Source: Pseudomonas sp. Irchel s3h14 | Lineage (GTDB): Bacteria; Pseudomonadota; Gammaproteobacteria; Pseudomonadales; Pseudomonadaceae | Length of the DNA: 64,000 nucleotides | Direction: 5' to 3' | NCBI RefSeq assembly: GCF_900187425.1 | Contig: NZ_FYDJ01000001.1 | Location: 62,001 to 126,000 of the forward strand | Part shown: positions 26,279 to 36,562 of the stretch, piece by piece | Position numbering within the stretch: the first letter of the stretch is position 1 | Layout of the letters: every line of letters starts with the position of its first letter | Program-made: the position numbers and the translations under genes | The notes under the pieces: model-generated | Database searches by the model: none | What the model was told of the DNA's origin: nothing | What the model saw: the letters and a program-made list of their open reading frames with translations, nothing else

Positions 26279-27793
26279 ATGAAGCGCAAGAATATTCTTT
26301 TCATCATGGCCGATCAGATGGCCGCGCCAATGTTGCCGTTCTACGGCCCTTCGCCCATCAAACTGCCGAATCTCAGCCGCCTCGCCGCCGAAGGCGTGGT
26401 GTTCGACGCCGCTTACTGCAACAGCCCACTGTGCGCGCCGTCGCGTTTTACCCTGGTCAGCGGTCAGTTGCCGAGCAAGATCGGCGCCTACGACAACGCG
26501 GCCGATTTCCCCGCCGATGTACCGACTTATGCCCACTACCTGCGTCGACTCGGCTACCGCACCGCGCTGTCGGGCAAGATGCATTTCTGCGGCCCGGATC
26601 AGCTGCACGGCTATGAAGAACGCTTGACCAGCGACATCTACCCGGCCGATTACGGCTGGTCTGTGAACTGGGACGAGCCGGACGTGCGGCCAACCTGGTT
26701 TCACAACATGTCTTCGGTACTGCAAGCCGGGCCATGCGTACGCACCAATCAGCTGGATTTCGACGAAGAGGTGGTGTTCAAGGCCCAGCAGTACTTGTTC
26801 GATCACATCCGGGAAGATGGCGATCAGCCGTTCTGCCTGACTGTTTCCATGACTCACCCACACGACCCGTACACCATTCCCAAGGCTTTCTGGGATATGT
26901 ACGACGACGCTGACATCCCTTTGCCCGAAACCCCGACGCAGACCGAACTTGATCCGCACTCCCAACGTTTGCTCAAAGTTTACGACCTGTGGGACAAACC
27001 GTTGCCTGTGGATAAGATTCGCGATGCGCGCCGGGCGTACTTCGGTGCGTGTAGCTATATAGACAGTAACGTCGGCAAACTCCTGCAAACACTTGAGGAA
27101 ACCGGCCTGATCGATGACACCATCATCGTGTTTTCCGGTGACCACGGCGACATGCTCGGCGAGCGCGGGCTCTGGTACAAAATGCATTGGTACGAAATGG
27201 CCGCCCGCGTACCGCTGTTGATCAGTGCGCCGGGGCAATTCGGGGCTGGCCGGGTCAGCGCGGCGGTCTCCACTGCCGATCTGTTGCCGACCTTTGTCGA
27301 ACTGGCCGGCGGTTCGCTGGAGCCAGGGCTGCCGCTGGATGGCCGCTCACTGGTCTCGCACCTGCAAGGGCAGGGCGGTCATGACGAAGTCTTCGGCGAA
27401 TACATGGCTGAAGGCACCATCAGCCCGCTGATGATGATTCGCCGCGGCGCCTACAAATTCATCTACAGCGAAGACGACCCTTGCCTGCTCTTCGACGTAC
27501 ACAACGACCCGCGCGAACAGGAAGAACTCAGTCAATCGCCGCAACATCGGCCGCTTTTCGATGAATTTCTCGCTGAAGCCCGGGCCAAATGGGACATCCC
27601 GACGATCCACCAACAAGTGCTCGCCAGTCAACGGCGCCGACGTTTTGTCGCCGAGGCGTTAACCCTCGGCAAGCTGAAGAGCTGGGATCACCAGCCGCTG
27701 GTGGACGCCAGTCAGCAGTACATGCGCAACCACATCGACCTCGACGATCTGGAGCGTAAAGCACGTTATCCACAACCCTGCCAAAACCAATAA
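26279..27793 (+). CDS. betC: Choline-sulfatase BetC
   Basis: A 504-residue type I sulfatase that hydrolyses choline-O-sulfate to choline and sulfate in the cytoplasm. The modification motif is LCAPSR, with Cys52 the residue converted to formylglycine. Metal-site residues are visible in LFIMADQM at the N-terminus and FSGDHGDMLGE in the middle. The C-terminal part (FGEYMAEGTISPLMMIRRG) is typical of BetC. Start 26279 (MKRKNILFIMADQ) matches the family; an ATG at 26261 would add six residues. Neither has a strong ribosome site. The choline-binding protein gene follows after 16 bases, so the two form an operon under the divergent LysR regulator. Confidence 0.93.
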   Translation: MKRKNILFIMADQMAAPMLPFYGPSPIKLPNLSRLAAEGVVFDAAYCNSPLCAPSRFTLVSGQLPSKIGAYDNAADFPADVPTYAHYLRRLGYRTALSGKMHFCGPDQLHGYEERLTSDIYPADYGWSVNWDEPDVRPTWFHNMSSVLQAGPCVRTNQLDFDEEVVFKAQQYLFDHIREDGDQPFCLTVSMTHPHDPYTIPKAFWDMYDDADIPLPETPTQTELDPHSQRLLKVYDLWDKPLPVDKIRDARRAYFGACSYIDSNVGKLLQTLEETGLIDDTIIVFSGDHGDMLGERGLWYKMHWYEMAARVPLLISAPGQFGAGRVSAAVSTADLLPTFVELAGGSLEPGLPLDGRSLVSHLQGQGGHDEVFGEYMAEGTISPLMMIRRGAYKFIYSEDDPCLLFDVHNDPREQEELSQSPQHRPLFDEFLAEARAKWDIPTIHQQVLASQRRRRFVAEALTLGKLKSWDHQPLVDASQQYMRNHIDLDDLERKARYPQPCQNQ

Positions 27794-27809
27794 TGTTAAG
27801 GGGAATGCC

Positions 27810-28730
27810 ATGCGTAGGTTATCCACAGCAATGACGGTCGGGCTTCTGGCTCTGGGCAGCGCATCGGCGTATGCCGATCAGAGTTGCGAGACGGTAAAAA
27901 TGGCCGACCCTGGCTGGAGCGACATTGCCGCGACCAACGCCATCACCGGGTTTCTGCTGGACGGCATGGGCTACAAGGCCAAGGTCGACACGCTTGCAGT
28001 GCCTATCACCTTTGGTGGCTTGAAGGATGGCCAGGTCGACGTGTTTCTCGGTAACTGGATGCCGGCGCAGCAGGGTTTCTACGACAAGTTCGTGGCCACC
28101 GGCGATGTCACACAACTGGCGAAGAACCTCGATGGCACCGAATTCACCCTCGCCGTCCCGGATTACGTCTGGGACGCGGGTGTGCATAACTTTTCCGACC
28201 TGAACAAATACGCCGACAAGTTCGACAAGAAGATCTACGGCATCGGCTCCGGCGCTCCCGCCAACATCTCCTTGCAGGAAATCATAAAGAAGAACGACTT
28301 CGACATGGGGCAGTGGAAACTGGTCGAGTCCAGCGAACAGGCCATGCTGGCGGAAGTGTCTCGCGCGGTGAAGAAACAGAAGTTCGTGACCTTCCTCGGC
28401 TGGACCCCGCACCCGATGAACGTGCAACTGAAAATGCATTACCTCAAGGGCGGCGAGAAGTACTTCGGCGACACCGGCAGCGTTCACACCCTGACCCGCA
28501 AAGGTTATGCACAGGCCTGCCCGAACGTTGGCAAATTGCTCACCAACCTGAGTTTCACCCAGGAAATGGAGAACAGCATCATGGCCGAGGTGGTGAACAA
28601 GAAGGTCAGCAATGCTGATGCGGCCAAGGCGTGGATCAAGGCGAATCCGGCGGTGCTGGATAAGTGGCTGGACGGGGTGAAGACAGTGGATGGGAAGGAT
28701 GCGTTGGGGGCGGTGAAAGCGAAGCTGTAA
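27810..28730 (+). CDS. choX: Choline ABC transporter substrate-binding protein
   Basis: A 306-residue periplasmic binding protein of the ProX/OpuAC family with signal peptide (about 1-22, ending SAYAD). Features of choline binders are present: KMADPGWSDIAATNA at the N-terminus, VFLGNWMPAQQ and TFLGWTPHPMN, where aromatic side chains form the ligand cage. No permease or ATPase gene is adjacent, so it must use a transporter encoded elsewhere, as known for the orphan binding proteins of the pseudomonad Cbc system. TAAGGGGA precedes the ATG. A perfect DnaA box lies at codons 4-6. Confidence 0.87.
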   Translation: MRRLSTAMTVGLLALGSASAYADQSCETVKMADPGWSDIAATNAITGFLLDGMGYKAKVDTLAVPITFGGLKDGQVDVFLGNWMPAQQGFYDKFVATGDVTQLAKNLDGTEFTLAVPDYVWDAGVHNFSDLNKYADKFDKKIYGIGSGAPANISLQEIIKKNDFDMGQWKLVESSEQAMLAEVSRAVKKQKFVTFLGWTPHPMNVQLKMHYLKGGEKYFGDTGSVHTLTRKGYAQACPNVGKLLTNLSFTQEMENSIMAEVVNKKVSNADAAKAWIKANPAVLDKWLDGVKTVDGKDALGAVKAKL

Positions 28731-28741
28731 CTCCCTGCGCC

Positions 28742-28852
28742 GATCGTTCCCACGCTCTGCGTGGGAATGCATCCCGTGACGCTCCGCGTCACATTCAGAA
28801 GCGGACGCGGAGCGTCCATGGCGGCATTCCCACGCGGAGCGTGGGAACGATC
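28742..28852. repeat. 111-base inverted-repeat element, copy 1
   Basis: The element has 29-base terminal inverted repeats (GATCGTTCCCACGC at the outer end) with one or two mismatches. Each arm is itself a small hairpin around TTCCCACGC-GCGTGGGAA, and the middle holds further GACGCTCCGCGTC-type palindromes. It is the same length as the copy at 40801-40911. It carries no gene and looks like a REPIN or MITE. Confidence 0.85.
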
Positions 28853-28907
28853 AGCGATCGATGTCTCGTCCTGCTACCCTTGCGCAAAATCTCACCCGAG
28901 AGGACCC

Positions 28908-30476
28908 ATGGCCTTCCCAAGCCGCCATTCGCTCTTCCCCTTCCTCAGCTGGATGCCTCGGCAAACCCGCGCCAGCGTCGGGCGTGACCTGATCGTCGGC
29001 CTCAGCGGTGCGATTCTCGCGTTGCCGCAATCCATTGCCTACGCGCTGATCGCCGGTCTCCCACCTGAATACGGTCTGTACGCGGCGATTATCCCGGTGC
29101 TGATCGCGTGTCTGTGGGGCTCTTCGTGGCACTTGATCTGCGGTCCTACAGCGGCGATTTCTATTGTCTTGTACGCCAGCGTCAGTCCTCTGGCCGTTCC
29201 TGCGTCAGAGGACTACGTCACCTTGATCCTGTTGCTGACACTGCTTGCCGGCATTTTCCAGTGGCTGCTCGGTTTGCTGCGCTTCGGCGCCTTGGTGAAT
29301 TTCGTCTCGCACTCGGTGGTGCTGGGTTTCACCCTCGGCGCGGCGGTGGTGATTGCCATCGGCCAACTGCCGAATCTGCTGGGGCTGGAATTGCCCAACC
29401 AGGCAACAGCGCTGAACAGCTTGATGATGCTGTTCAGTCATCTCGGCGAAGTGGATAAACCTTCGCTCATGTTGGGCTTGGCGACAGTCGTGGTGGGCGT
29501 GGTGTTGAAACTGCTGTTGCCACGCTGGCCGACGCTGTTGATCACCCTGGCGCTGAGCGGATTGCAGGTCTGGCTCTGGCCATCGATGTTCAGTCATGTG
29601 AAGTTGGTCAGCGCGTTTGTCGGGCGGCTGCCGCCTATCAGCCCGCTGCCGCTGGATCTGGACCTGATTCTGCGTTTGTTACCCAGCGCGGTGGCGGTGG
29701 GCATGCTCGGGCTGGTCACCAGTCTGTCGATTGCCCGTTCCTTATCGGCCCGCTCACAACAGTTGCTCGACGCCAATCAGGAAGTCCGCGCCCAGGGTTT
29801 ATCGAACATGGTCGGTGCATTTTTTTCCGGATCGCTGTCAGCCGGTTCCTTCACCCGCTCCGGCCTGAGCTACGAAGCAGGTGCCTGTTCGCCAATGGCC
29901 GGCGTTTTTTCGGCGGTGTGGGTGGCGCTGTTCGCCATCTTCGGCGCGAATTTGATCGCGCACATTCCGATCCCGGCCATGGCCGGCAGCATTCTGTTGA
30001 TCGCCTGGGGGTTGGTGGATCATCACGGCATTCGCGCGTTGTTGCGGGTCAGCCGCGCCGAGTTCCTGGTCATGGCGCTGACCTGTGTCGCCACGCTGCT
30101 GCTGGAATTGCAGACCGCGATCTACGCCGGAGTGCTGGCTTCGCTGTTCTTCTACCTCAAACGCACCTCGCAACCGCGAGTCCAGCATTGGCGGGATGGG
30201 GATGAAGACATTCTTCGGGTAGGTGGTTCGATCTTTTTTGGCGCCAGCCATTACCTGCAAGTACGCCTGCAACGGATGCACGGCGCGCGCGTGGTGATCG
30301 AGGCGCAACAGATCAACTTCATCGACTATTCAGGCGTGGAGATGCTGCACCAGGAAGCGCGACGGCTACTGCGGCAGGATCGCAGCCTGACCCTGCGGCG
30401 TGCGCGGCCGCAGGTAGTGGAAGAATTGAGGAAGCTGGAAGGGGCGGAAAAATGCCCGATCCGGTTTGAGGACTGA
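28908..30476 (+). CDS. SulP family inorganic anion transporter with STAS domain
   Basis: A 522-residue inner-membrane transporter of the SulP/SLC26 family, which takes up sulfate, bicarbonate or other anions. About eleven to twelve helices are followed by a C-terminal STAS domain (about 415-515; VVIEAQQINFIDYSGVEML). The N-terminal motif ALPQSIAYALIAGLPPEYGLYAAIIP is the SulP signature. ATG 28908 has GAGAGGA upstream; the open frame before it crosses the inverted-repeat element and is not coding. Sulfate released by BetC just upstream makes a sulfate role attractive, but that is context only. Confidence 0.88.
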   Translation: MAFPSRHSLFPFLSWMPRQTRASVGRDLIVGLSGAILALPQSIAYALIAGLPPEYGLYAAIIPVLIACLWGSSWHLICGPTAAISIVLYASVSPLAVPASEDYVTLILLLTLLAGIFQWLLGLLRFGALVNFVSHSVVLGFTLGAAVVIAIGQLPNLLGLELPNQATALNSLMMLFSHLGEVDKPSLMLGLATVVVGVVLKLLLPRWPTLLITLALSGLQVWLWPSMFSHVKLVSAFVGRLPPISPLPLDLDLILRLLPSAVAVGMLGLVTSLSIARSLSARSQQLLDANQEVRAQGLSNMVGAFFSGSLSAGSFTRSGLSYEAGACSPMAGVFSAVWVALFAIFGANLIAHIPIPAMAGSILLIAWGLVDHHGIRALLRVSRAEFLVMALTCVATLLLELQTAIYAGVLASLFFYLKRTSQPRVQHWRDGDEDILRVGGSIFFGASHYLQVRLQRMHGARVVIEAQQINFIDYSGVEMLHQEARRLLRQDRSLTLRRARPQVVEELRKLEGAEKCPIRFED

Positions 30477-30497
30477 TCCGAAATCGGTGTCGCGCCA

Positions 30498-30572
30498 TTC
30501 GCGAGCAAGCCCGCTCCCACATTGGTTTTGTGAACGCCACAGATCAAATGTGGGAGCGGGCTTGCTCGCGAA
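30498..30572. repeat. Inverted REP pair (GCGAGCAAGCCCGCTCCCAC type)
   Basis: TTCGCGAGCAAGCCCGCTCC at the left is exactly mirrored by GGAGCGGGCTTGCTCGCGAA at the right, with a spacer of about 30 bases. It separates the convergent SulP and aroE genes, and the end of aroE lies five bases away. Confidence 0.88.
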
Positions 30573-30576
30573 GCTT

Positions 30577-31398
30577 TTAAAGGCCCAACTGGCGGCGAAG
30601 TTCGGCCAAAACCGGCGCGGTATTCGGGCGCACGCCGCGCCACAGGAAGAAGGCTTCTGCCGCTTGTTCGGCGAGCATCCCCAAGCCATCCATCGACACC
30701 GCCGCGCCATGCTCACTGGCCCAACGGCAGAACGAGGTTGGCTCTTTGCCGTACATCATGTCGTAGCAAACCGTCTTGCCCGGCTCGATCAAACTGCTGG
30801 CAATCGGCGGAACATCCCCTGACAGACTGGCGGACGTCGCGTTGATGATCAGGTCCACCGACTCCTTCAACCAATCAAAACCACTGGCCGACACCGGCCC
30901 CAGGTCCGCGAACAATTCCGCCAACAGTTCGGCTTTTTCCACCGTGCGGTTGGCGATGACCACCGAGGCGGGTTGCTCGGCCAGCAGCGGCTCCAGCGCT
31001 CCACGCACTGCGCCGCCGGCACCGAGCAGCAGGATCCGTTTGCCCTTGAGGCTGAAACCGGCGTTGACCGTCAGGTCCCGTACCAGCCCGGCGCCATCGG
31101 TGTTATCACCCAGCAGGCTGCCATCAGCGAGTTTGCTCAGGGTGTTCACCGCACCGGCGCGCTGCGCCCGCGCCGTCAGACTGTTCGCCAGACGATAGGC
31201 CTCTTCCTTGAACGGCACCGTCACATTCGCCCCACGACCTTCGAGGAAAAACGTCCGGGCGCAGGTGGAAAAATCGTCGAGAGGCGCCAGCAACGTGTTG
31301 TAGTCCAGCTTTTGAGCCGTCTGCTCGGCGAACAGACGGTGGATCAGCGGCGACTTGCTGTGGCCAATCGGGTTACCGAATACGACGTAACGGTCCAT
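30577..31398 (-). CDS. aroE: Shikimate dehydrogenase AroE
   Basis: A 273-residue NADP-dependent enzyme converting 3-dehydroshikimate to shikimate in aromatic amino acid synthesis. Substrate-site residues appear in [10 protein letters not shown] (Ser14/Ser16), the catalytic Lys in [11 protein letters not shown] and the Asp in DNTDG. The Rossmann motif is [10 protein letters not shown], followed by ANRTVEKA, the NADP phosphate site. It is followed on the minus strand by the REP pair. The hemF gene ends 13 bases before its start, so the two are probably one operon, as in P. aeruginosa. Confidence 0.96.
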   Translation of the reverse strand: MDRYVVFGNPIGHSKSPLIHRLFAEQTAQKLDYNTLLAPLDDFSTCARTFFLEGRGANVTVPFKEEAYRLANSLTARAQRAGAVNTLSKLADGSLLGDNTDGAGLVRDLTVNAGFSLKGKRILLLGAGGAVRGALEPLLAEQPASVVIANRTVEKAELLAELFADLGPVSASGFDWLKESVDLIINATSASLSGDVPPIASSLIEPGKTVCYDMMYGKEPTSFCRWASEHGAAVSMDGLGMLAEQAAEAFFLWRGVRPNTAPVLAELRRQLGL

Positions 31399-31411
31399 CA
31401 GAATTCCTCGT

Positions 31412-32350
<939 letters not shown>

Positions 32351-32425
32351 CTACGCGGCGCTCCATGGGAGCGGGGCCGGCGCAAATGGGCGCGTAGCAT
32401 AACATCGCAGATGGACCTGCCGCAG

Positions 32426-32439
32426 TTGACGAAGATCAA
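32426..32439. promoter_or_regulatory. Anr/FNR-type box between hemF and qor
   Basis: TTGACGAAGATCAA matches TTGAT-N4-ATCAA at nine of ten defined positions. It lies in the divergent hemF-qor region, about 100 bases before hemF and 66 before qor. In P. aeruginosa hemF is known to respond to Anr and Dnr; a role for qor is unproven. Confidence 0.65.
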
Positions 32440-32504
32440 GCTTGGGAGTTCGATAGGGAGCTTCGCGCTACAACTCCAGTAGCCAAGACCTAAGGAGAGT
32501 TCTG

Positions 32505-33482
32505 ATGGCTAAGCGTATCCAGTTCCGCGCCCATGGCGGCCCCGAAGTGCTCGAGTATGTTGACTACCAACCCTCCGAGCCCGGCCCGCAGCAGGTTCGC
32601 GTGACCAACAAGGCCATCGGCCTGAATTTCATCGACACCTATTACCGCAGCGGTCTCTATGCGCCGCCAGCCCTGCCATCTGGCCTGGGCTCGGAAGGCG
32701 CGGGCGTCGTCGAGGCGGTGGGCAGTGACGTCACCCGGTTCAAGGTCGGTGATCGCGTGGCGTACGGCAGCGGTCCACTGGGCGCCTACAGCGACGTTCA
32801 CGTGTTGCCGGAGGCCAACCTGGTGCATCTGCCGGACGCGATCAGCTTCGAACAGGCTGCCGGCGTAATGCTCAAGGGCCTGACCGTGCAGTACCTGCTG
32901 CGTCAGACCTATGAACTCAAGGGTGGCGAAACCATCCTGTTTCACGCTGCCGCGGGTGGCGTCGGCTCACTGGCCTGCCAATGGGCCAAGGCCTTGGGCG
33001 TGAAGTTGATCGGCACGGTCAGCTCACCGGAGAAAGCCGCACTGGCCAAGGCCAACGGCGCATGGGCGACCATCGATTACAGCCATGAAAACGTCGCACA
33101 GCGCGTACTGGAATTGACTGACGGGAAAAAAGTCCCGGTGGTGTACGACGGCGTGGGCAAGGACACTTGGCTGACTTCGCTTGATAGCGCGGCGCCTCGC
33201 GGTCTGGTGGTGAGCTTCGGCAATGCGTCGGGTGCGGTAGACGGGGTGAACCTGGGGATTCTCTCGGCGAAGGGTTCGCTGTACGTGACCCGCCCGACCC
33301 TGGCGACTTACGCCAACAACGCTGAAAACCTGCAGCGTATGGCGGATGAGCTGTTCGAGATGATCATCAGCGGCAAGCTGAAAGTGGACATCAGCCAGAA
33401 GTATCCATTGGCCGAAGCGGCGAAGGCGCAGACCGAGTTGTCGGCGCGGCGTACGACGGGTTCGACTGTTTTGCTGCCTTAA
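32505..33482 (+). CDS. qor: NADPH:quinone oxidoreductase Qor
   Basis: A 325-residue zinc-independent medium-chain reductase, the size of E. coli QorA. Motifs are the quinone oxidoreductase GLNFIDTYYRSGLY and GLGSEGAGVVEAVG near the N-terminus, and a Rossmann motif HAAAGGVGSLACQWAKALG in the middle. It transfers electrons from NADPH to quinones. AAGGAG precedes the ATG by about 8 bases. It is divergent from hemF as in P. aeruginosa. A REP pair lies eight bases after the stop. Confidence 0.95.
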   Translation: MAKRIQFRAHGGPEVLEYVDYQPSEPGPQQVRVTNKAIGLNFIDTYYRSGLYAPPALPSGLGSEGAGVVEAVGSDVTRFKVGDRVAYGSGPLGAYSDVHVLPEANLVHLPDAISFEQAAGVMLKGLTVQYLLRQTYELKGGETILFHAAAGGVGSLACQWAKALGVKLIGTVSSPEKAALAKANGAWATIDYSHENVAQRVLELTDGKKVPVVYDGVGKDTWLTSLDSAAPRGLVVSFGNASGAVDGVNLGILSAKGSLYVTRPTLATYANNAENLQRMADELFEMIISGKLKVDISQKYPLAEAAKAQTELSARRTTGSTVLLP

Positions 33483-33489
33483 GGGCCTC

Positions 33490-33555
33490 TTCGCGGGCAA
33501 GCCTTGCTCCTACAGGGGATCGCGTACTACCTGTAGGAGCAAGGCTTGCCCGCGA
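33490..33555. repeat. Inverted REP pair (GGAGCAAGGCTTGCC type)
   Basis: TCGCGGGCAAGCCTTGCTCC and GGAGCAAGGCTTGCCCGCGA are exact complements separated by about 25 bases. The element sits between the convergent qor and tsaC genes. Confidence 0.88.
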
Positions 33556-33572
33556 TGAACGATGACGCGGTC

Positions 33573-34130
33573 CTAGTCCGGGCGCACAACGTGGCCGGTC
33601 GCGAGATCGCGAATCACGCTCGGATTCTTGCGCCCACCCAGATTCCCACCCAACACGTAATCCACCTGCCCACGGAAATACTGCTCGACGCGAATCCGCG
33701 TCCGCGCCGCCGGTTGGCCCTGCGGGTTGGCCGACGTTGAAACCAACGGCCCGACCACCGCGCACAAATCCCGCACCAACGGGTGATCGCTGACCCGCAG
33801 CGCCACCGTTTCATGCACGCCGGTAATCCACTGCGGCAACATATTCTGATGCGGCACCAGCCAGGTGTTCGGCCCCGGCCAGGTGCTGGCCATGCGATCC
33901 ATCCACAATTCAGGAAAGTCTTCGAAGAGGAAGTCGAACTGGCGAATGTTGTCGGCCACCAGAATCAACCCTTTTTCCACCGACCGACCCTTGATCGCCA
34001 GCAGACGATAGACCGCCTCTTCGTCCCACGGGTCGCAACCCAGGCCCCAGACCGCTTCGGTTGGGTAGGCAATCACCGCGCCTGCGCGAATGGCTCGTGC
34101 GGCTTGTTGCACACGCCAACTGTTGACCAT
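33573..34130 (-). CDS. tsaC: Threonylcarbamoyl-AMP synthase TsaC
   Basis: A 185-residue YrdC/RimN-fold enzyme making threonylcarbamoyl-AMP from threonine, bicarbonate and ATP, the first step of t6A37 tRNA modification. Typical motifs are [20 protein letters not shown] at the N-terminus, [25 protein letters not shown] and [12 protein letters not shown]. The length is that of the short TsaC class without the Sua5 extension. It follows dprA after a 54-base gap on the minus strand, as in P. aeruginosa and many gammaproteobacteria. Confidence 0.95.
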   Translation of the reverse strand: MVNSWRVQQAARAIRAGAVIAYPTEAVWGLGCDPWDEEAVYRLLAIKGRSVEKGLILVADNIRQFDFLFEDFPELWMDRMASTWPGPNTWLVPHQNMLPQWITGVHETVALRVSDHPLVRDLCAVVGPLVSTSANPQGQPAARTRIRVEQYFRGQVDYVLGGNLGGRKNPSVIRDLATGHVVRPD

Positions 34131-34184
34131 GAAAAACTCTCCGGAATAAGGCTCTGCGCAGTTTACCGATCTTCCTTATAAAAC

Positions 34185-35285
34185 CTAGCTCACCCGCGCA
34201 AACCAGCGCCCGCTTTCGCAGACCGCCCGGCCGTCCATTTCCAGCTCCGTCAGCGCTGCCAGCACTTTTGGCAAGGCCCAGCCGCTGGTGACGGACAACG
34301 CTTCACTGGTGTGGGGCGCGGCATGCAGGAGCATGAGCAACGGATGTGTCACCGCTGGTGTCGCTGTGGATAACGGCAACCGTTGCCAGCCACGCAAGGC
34401 TTCGAGGATGTGCTCGATGGTTTCCACCAGCACCGCGCCGTCGCGGATCAGCTGATGACAACCCTTTGCACCTGGGTGGTGGATCGAACCTGGAATCGCA
34501 TACACCTCGCGCCCTTGCTCCGCCGCCAGCCTCGCGGTGATCAGCGAACCGCTGGCGATACTCGCCTCGACCACCAGCACGCCGAGGGATAAACCGCTGA
34601 TGATTCGATTGCGCCGGGGGAAGTTACTGGCGGTCGGCCCGGCGTCCAGCGGGAACTCCGAAAGCACCGCGCTGCCCGAGGCGCTCATGGCGTCTGCCAG
34701 TCGTCGATTGCGCTGTGGATAAAACTTTTCAAGTCCCGTGCCAAGTACACCGACCGTTCGCCCGCCCACGTCCAGAGCGGCTTGATGCGCGGCGGCATCA
34801 ATGCCCAGCGCCAGACCGCTGGTAATGACAAAACCGGCGCCGGCCAGACTGCGGGAAAATGCGGCGGCGGTGTCCATGCCCGGCCGCGAAGCGCGACGGC
34901 TACCGACCATCGCCAGCTGCGGTTTTTCCAGAATGCCGGGATCACCCGCCACGAATAACAGCGGCGGCGCATCACTGATTTCCGCCAACAGTGCCGGGTA
35001 ATCAGGTTGGTCCCACATCAGTAAATGCTGGCCCGGACGCTCTAACCAGGCCAACGCATGGCTCGCGCCATCACGAATTTCACTGGAGCGCCTGGCCTCT
35101 GCGCAAGCGAGGGGCAAACCCAACGAACGCCAGGCACTGGCCGGTGCGCTGATAGCCTTGGACGCCGAGCCGAAGGCCTCAAGCAATTTCTTGAATCGCG
35201 CAGGACCGAGTTCCGGCAGGCGATGCAAACGTAAACGAGCTTCCAGTTCCGCAGGGGAAACCGGTGCAAAAGCAGACAGCGACAT
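34185..35285 (-). CDS. dprA: DNA processing protein DprA (Smf)
   Basis: A 366-residue protein that binds incoming single-stranded DNA and loads RecA during natural transformation, also present in many species not known to be competent. The Rossmann-like core has MVGSRRASRPGMDTAAAFSR, SGLALGIDAAAHQAAL and FPRRNRIISGLSLGVLVVEA, all strongly conserved. A SAM-like N-terminal domain (about 10-75) and a C-terminal winged-helix domain (about 300-366) complete the usual layout. The gene contains two perfect DnaA boxes (34365 and 34714). Confidence 0.94.
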   Translation of the reverse strand: MSLSAFAPVSPAELEARLRLHRLPELGPARFKKLLEAFGSASKAISAPASAWRSLGLPLACAEARRSSEIRDGASHALAWLERPGQHLLMWDQPDYPALLAEISDAPPLLFVAGDPGILEKPQLAMVGSRRASRPGMDTAAAFSRSLAGAGFVITSGLALGIDAAAHQAALDVGGRTVGVLGTGLEKFYPQRNRRLADAMSASGSAVLSEFPLDAGPTASNFPRRNRIISGLSLGVLVVEASIASGSLITARLAAEQGREVYAIPGSIHHPGAKGCHQLIRDGAVLVETIEHILEALRGWQRLPLSTATPAVTHPLLMLLHAAPHTSEALSVTSGWALPKVLAALTELEMDGRAVCESGRWFARVS

Positions 35286-35364
35286 GGATCATCCTTGATC
35301 GTTATGAGCCCCGTTCAAACGGGAATAAGCTGTGGATAACTCTGTTGGTAACTTGTGGATCCAG

Positions 35365-36390
35365 TTAAGGATTTCGCACCTTGTCCAGCACCGCCAGGGA
35401 GCGTGATGCATAGAGCACCAGCCCGTAGCTGAGCTTGTCGTAGGTGCGGAAAACCATCAGCAAACCGGCGCGCTCATCCGGGATTTTCAGTGGCTGACCG
35501 GTGATCCGGTCACGCACGGTTTCGCCGGTTTTCATCACCACCAACACGTTGCCTTCGGCCAGGCCATCGCGCTGGCCCTTGTTCAGCGTGACCACATCCA
35601 GCGCGCCAATTTGGGTAACCCCGCGCGGCACGTCGATGATCAACCCGTTGATCTCGGTTTTTGGCGCACTGGGCATGAAGGTCGAGTTGATCGAGCGCTC
35701 CTCACCGCTGAACAAGCGGTCGCCGAGGCGGACTTCCTGAGTGGTGCGTTGCAGCGCCAGGGTGGCGACGTCGCCTTCGGTGGCCACAATCTCGCCGCCG
35801 CCGATGTCGTCGGCATTGATCCCCAAAAATTCTTTACTGACAGGATCGGTGTAGACCTTGCCCTGACGGAAGATGCCGTAAACCGGTTGAGCCGGGTCGA
35901 AGTGACCGCGAGCGAAGATTCGGTCACCGGTGCCACTGAGCACGCGTTCGGCATCGCCGGCGACGATATAGGGCGCCTTGTCGAAGTCCTCGGCCTTGTC
36001 GATGATGCGGTTGCTCAGCAGAAAGCTGTTGATCGATTGCAGCGGAATGCTCGGGATCGCATCGGCAACCGCGCTGCTGCGGATGCGTGGCGACAGCTTG
36101 ATGGTGCCCCTGGAAGCGCCGCGATTAAGGGTCAGGCGTGGCTGCCCGTTGACGTAGACCAGCGACAGCGAGTCGCCGGGGTAAATCAGATTGGGGTTTT
36201 CGATCTGTGGATTGGCCTGCCAGAGTTCCGGCCATTTCCATGGTTCACGAAGGTATTTCCCCGATATGTCCCAGAGTGTGTCACCCGATACCACGGTGTA
36301 TTGCTGTGGAAAACCTTCCTTGAGTTGCACTTGCCCGTGCGCCAAACCGGCCGAGGCCAGAAGGAGCAAGGCGAGTAGTGATTTCCTCAT
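35365..36390 (-). CDS. tsaP: LysM-domain exported protein, TsaP-like
   Basis: A 341-residue protein with signal peptide (about 1-19, MRKSLLALLLLASAGLAHG) and an N-terminal LysM domain (about 30-80; YTVVSGDTLWDISGKYL) for peptidoglycan. The rest forms beta-rich FlgT-like domains. The family includes TsaP, which anchors the type IV pilus secretin to peptidoglycan. ATG 36390 is preferred because it begins the signal peptide; the frame is open further upstream but polar. It is divergent from def and 79 bases ahead of dprA. A perfect DnaA box (35331) lies in that gap. Confidence 0.85.
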   Translation of the reverse strand: MRKSLLALLLLASAGLAHGQVQLKEGFPQQYTVVSGDTLWDISGKYLREPWKWPELWQANPQIENPNLIYPGDSLSLVYVNGQPRLTLNRGASRGTIKLSPRIRSSAVADAIPSIPLQSINSFLLSNRIIDKAEDFDKAPYIVAGDAERVLSGTGDRIFARGHFDPAQPVYGIFRQGKVYTDPVSKEFLGINADDIGGGEIVATEGDVATLALQRTTQEVRLGDRLFSGEERSINSTFMPSAPKTEINGLIIDVPRGVTQIGALDVVTLNKGQRDGLAEGNVLVVMKTGETVRDRITGQPLKIPDERAGLLMVFRTYDKLSYGLVLYASRSLAVLDKVRNP

Positions 36391-36562
36391 GCGGTGAATC
36401 CCTTTATTATGTGCATTCGCGTAGAACGCCAGAGCCCTCGTGGCTCGCTCCCGACTCTTTACCAAAAAGAGCAGGAAGCTACGTTTTACAACGGTAGCCT
36501 GCATCTTCGGACCCGCCAGGCCATCGACCCGACATTACCTCAAACGTGCAGCAATTAAGCTT

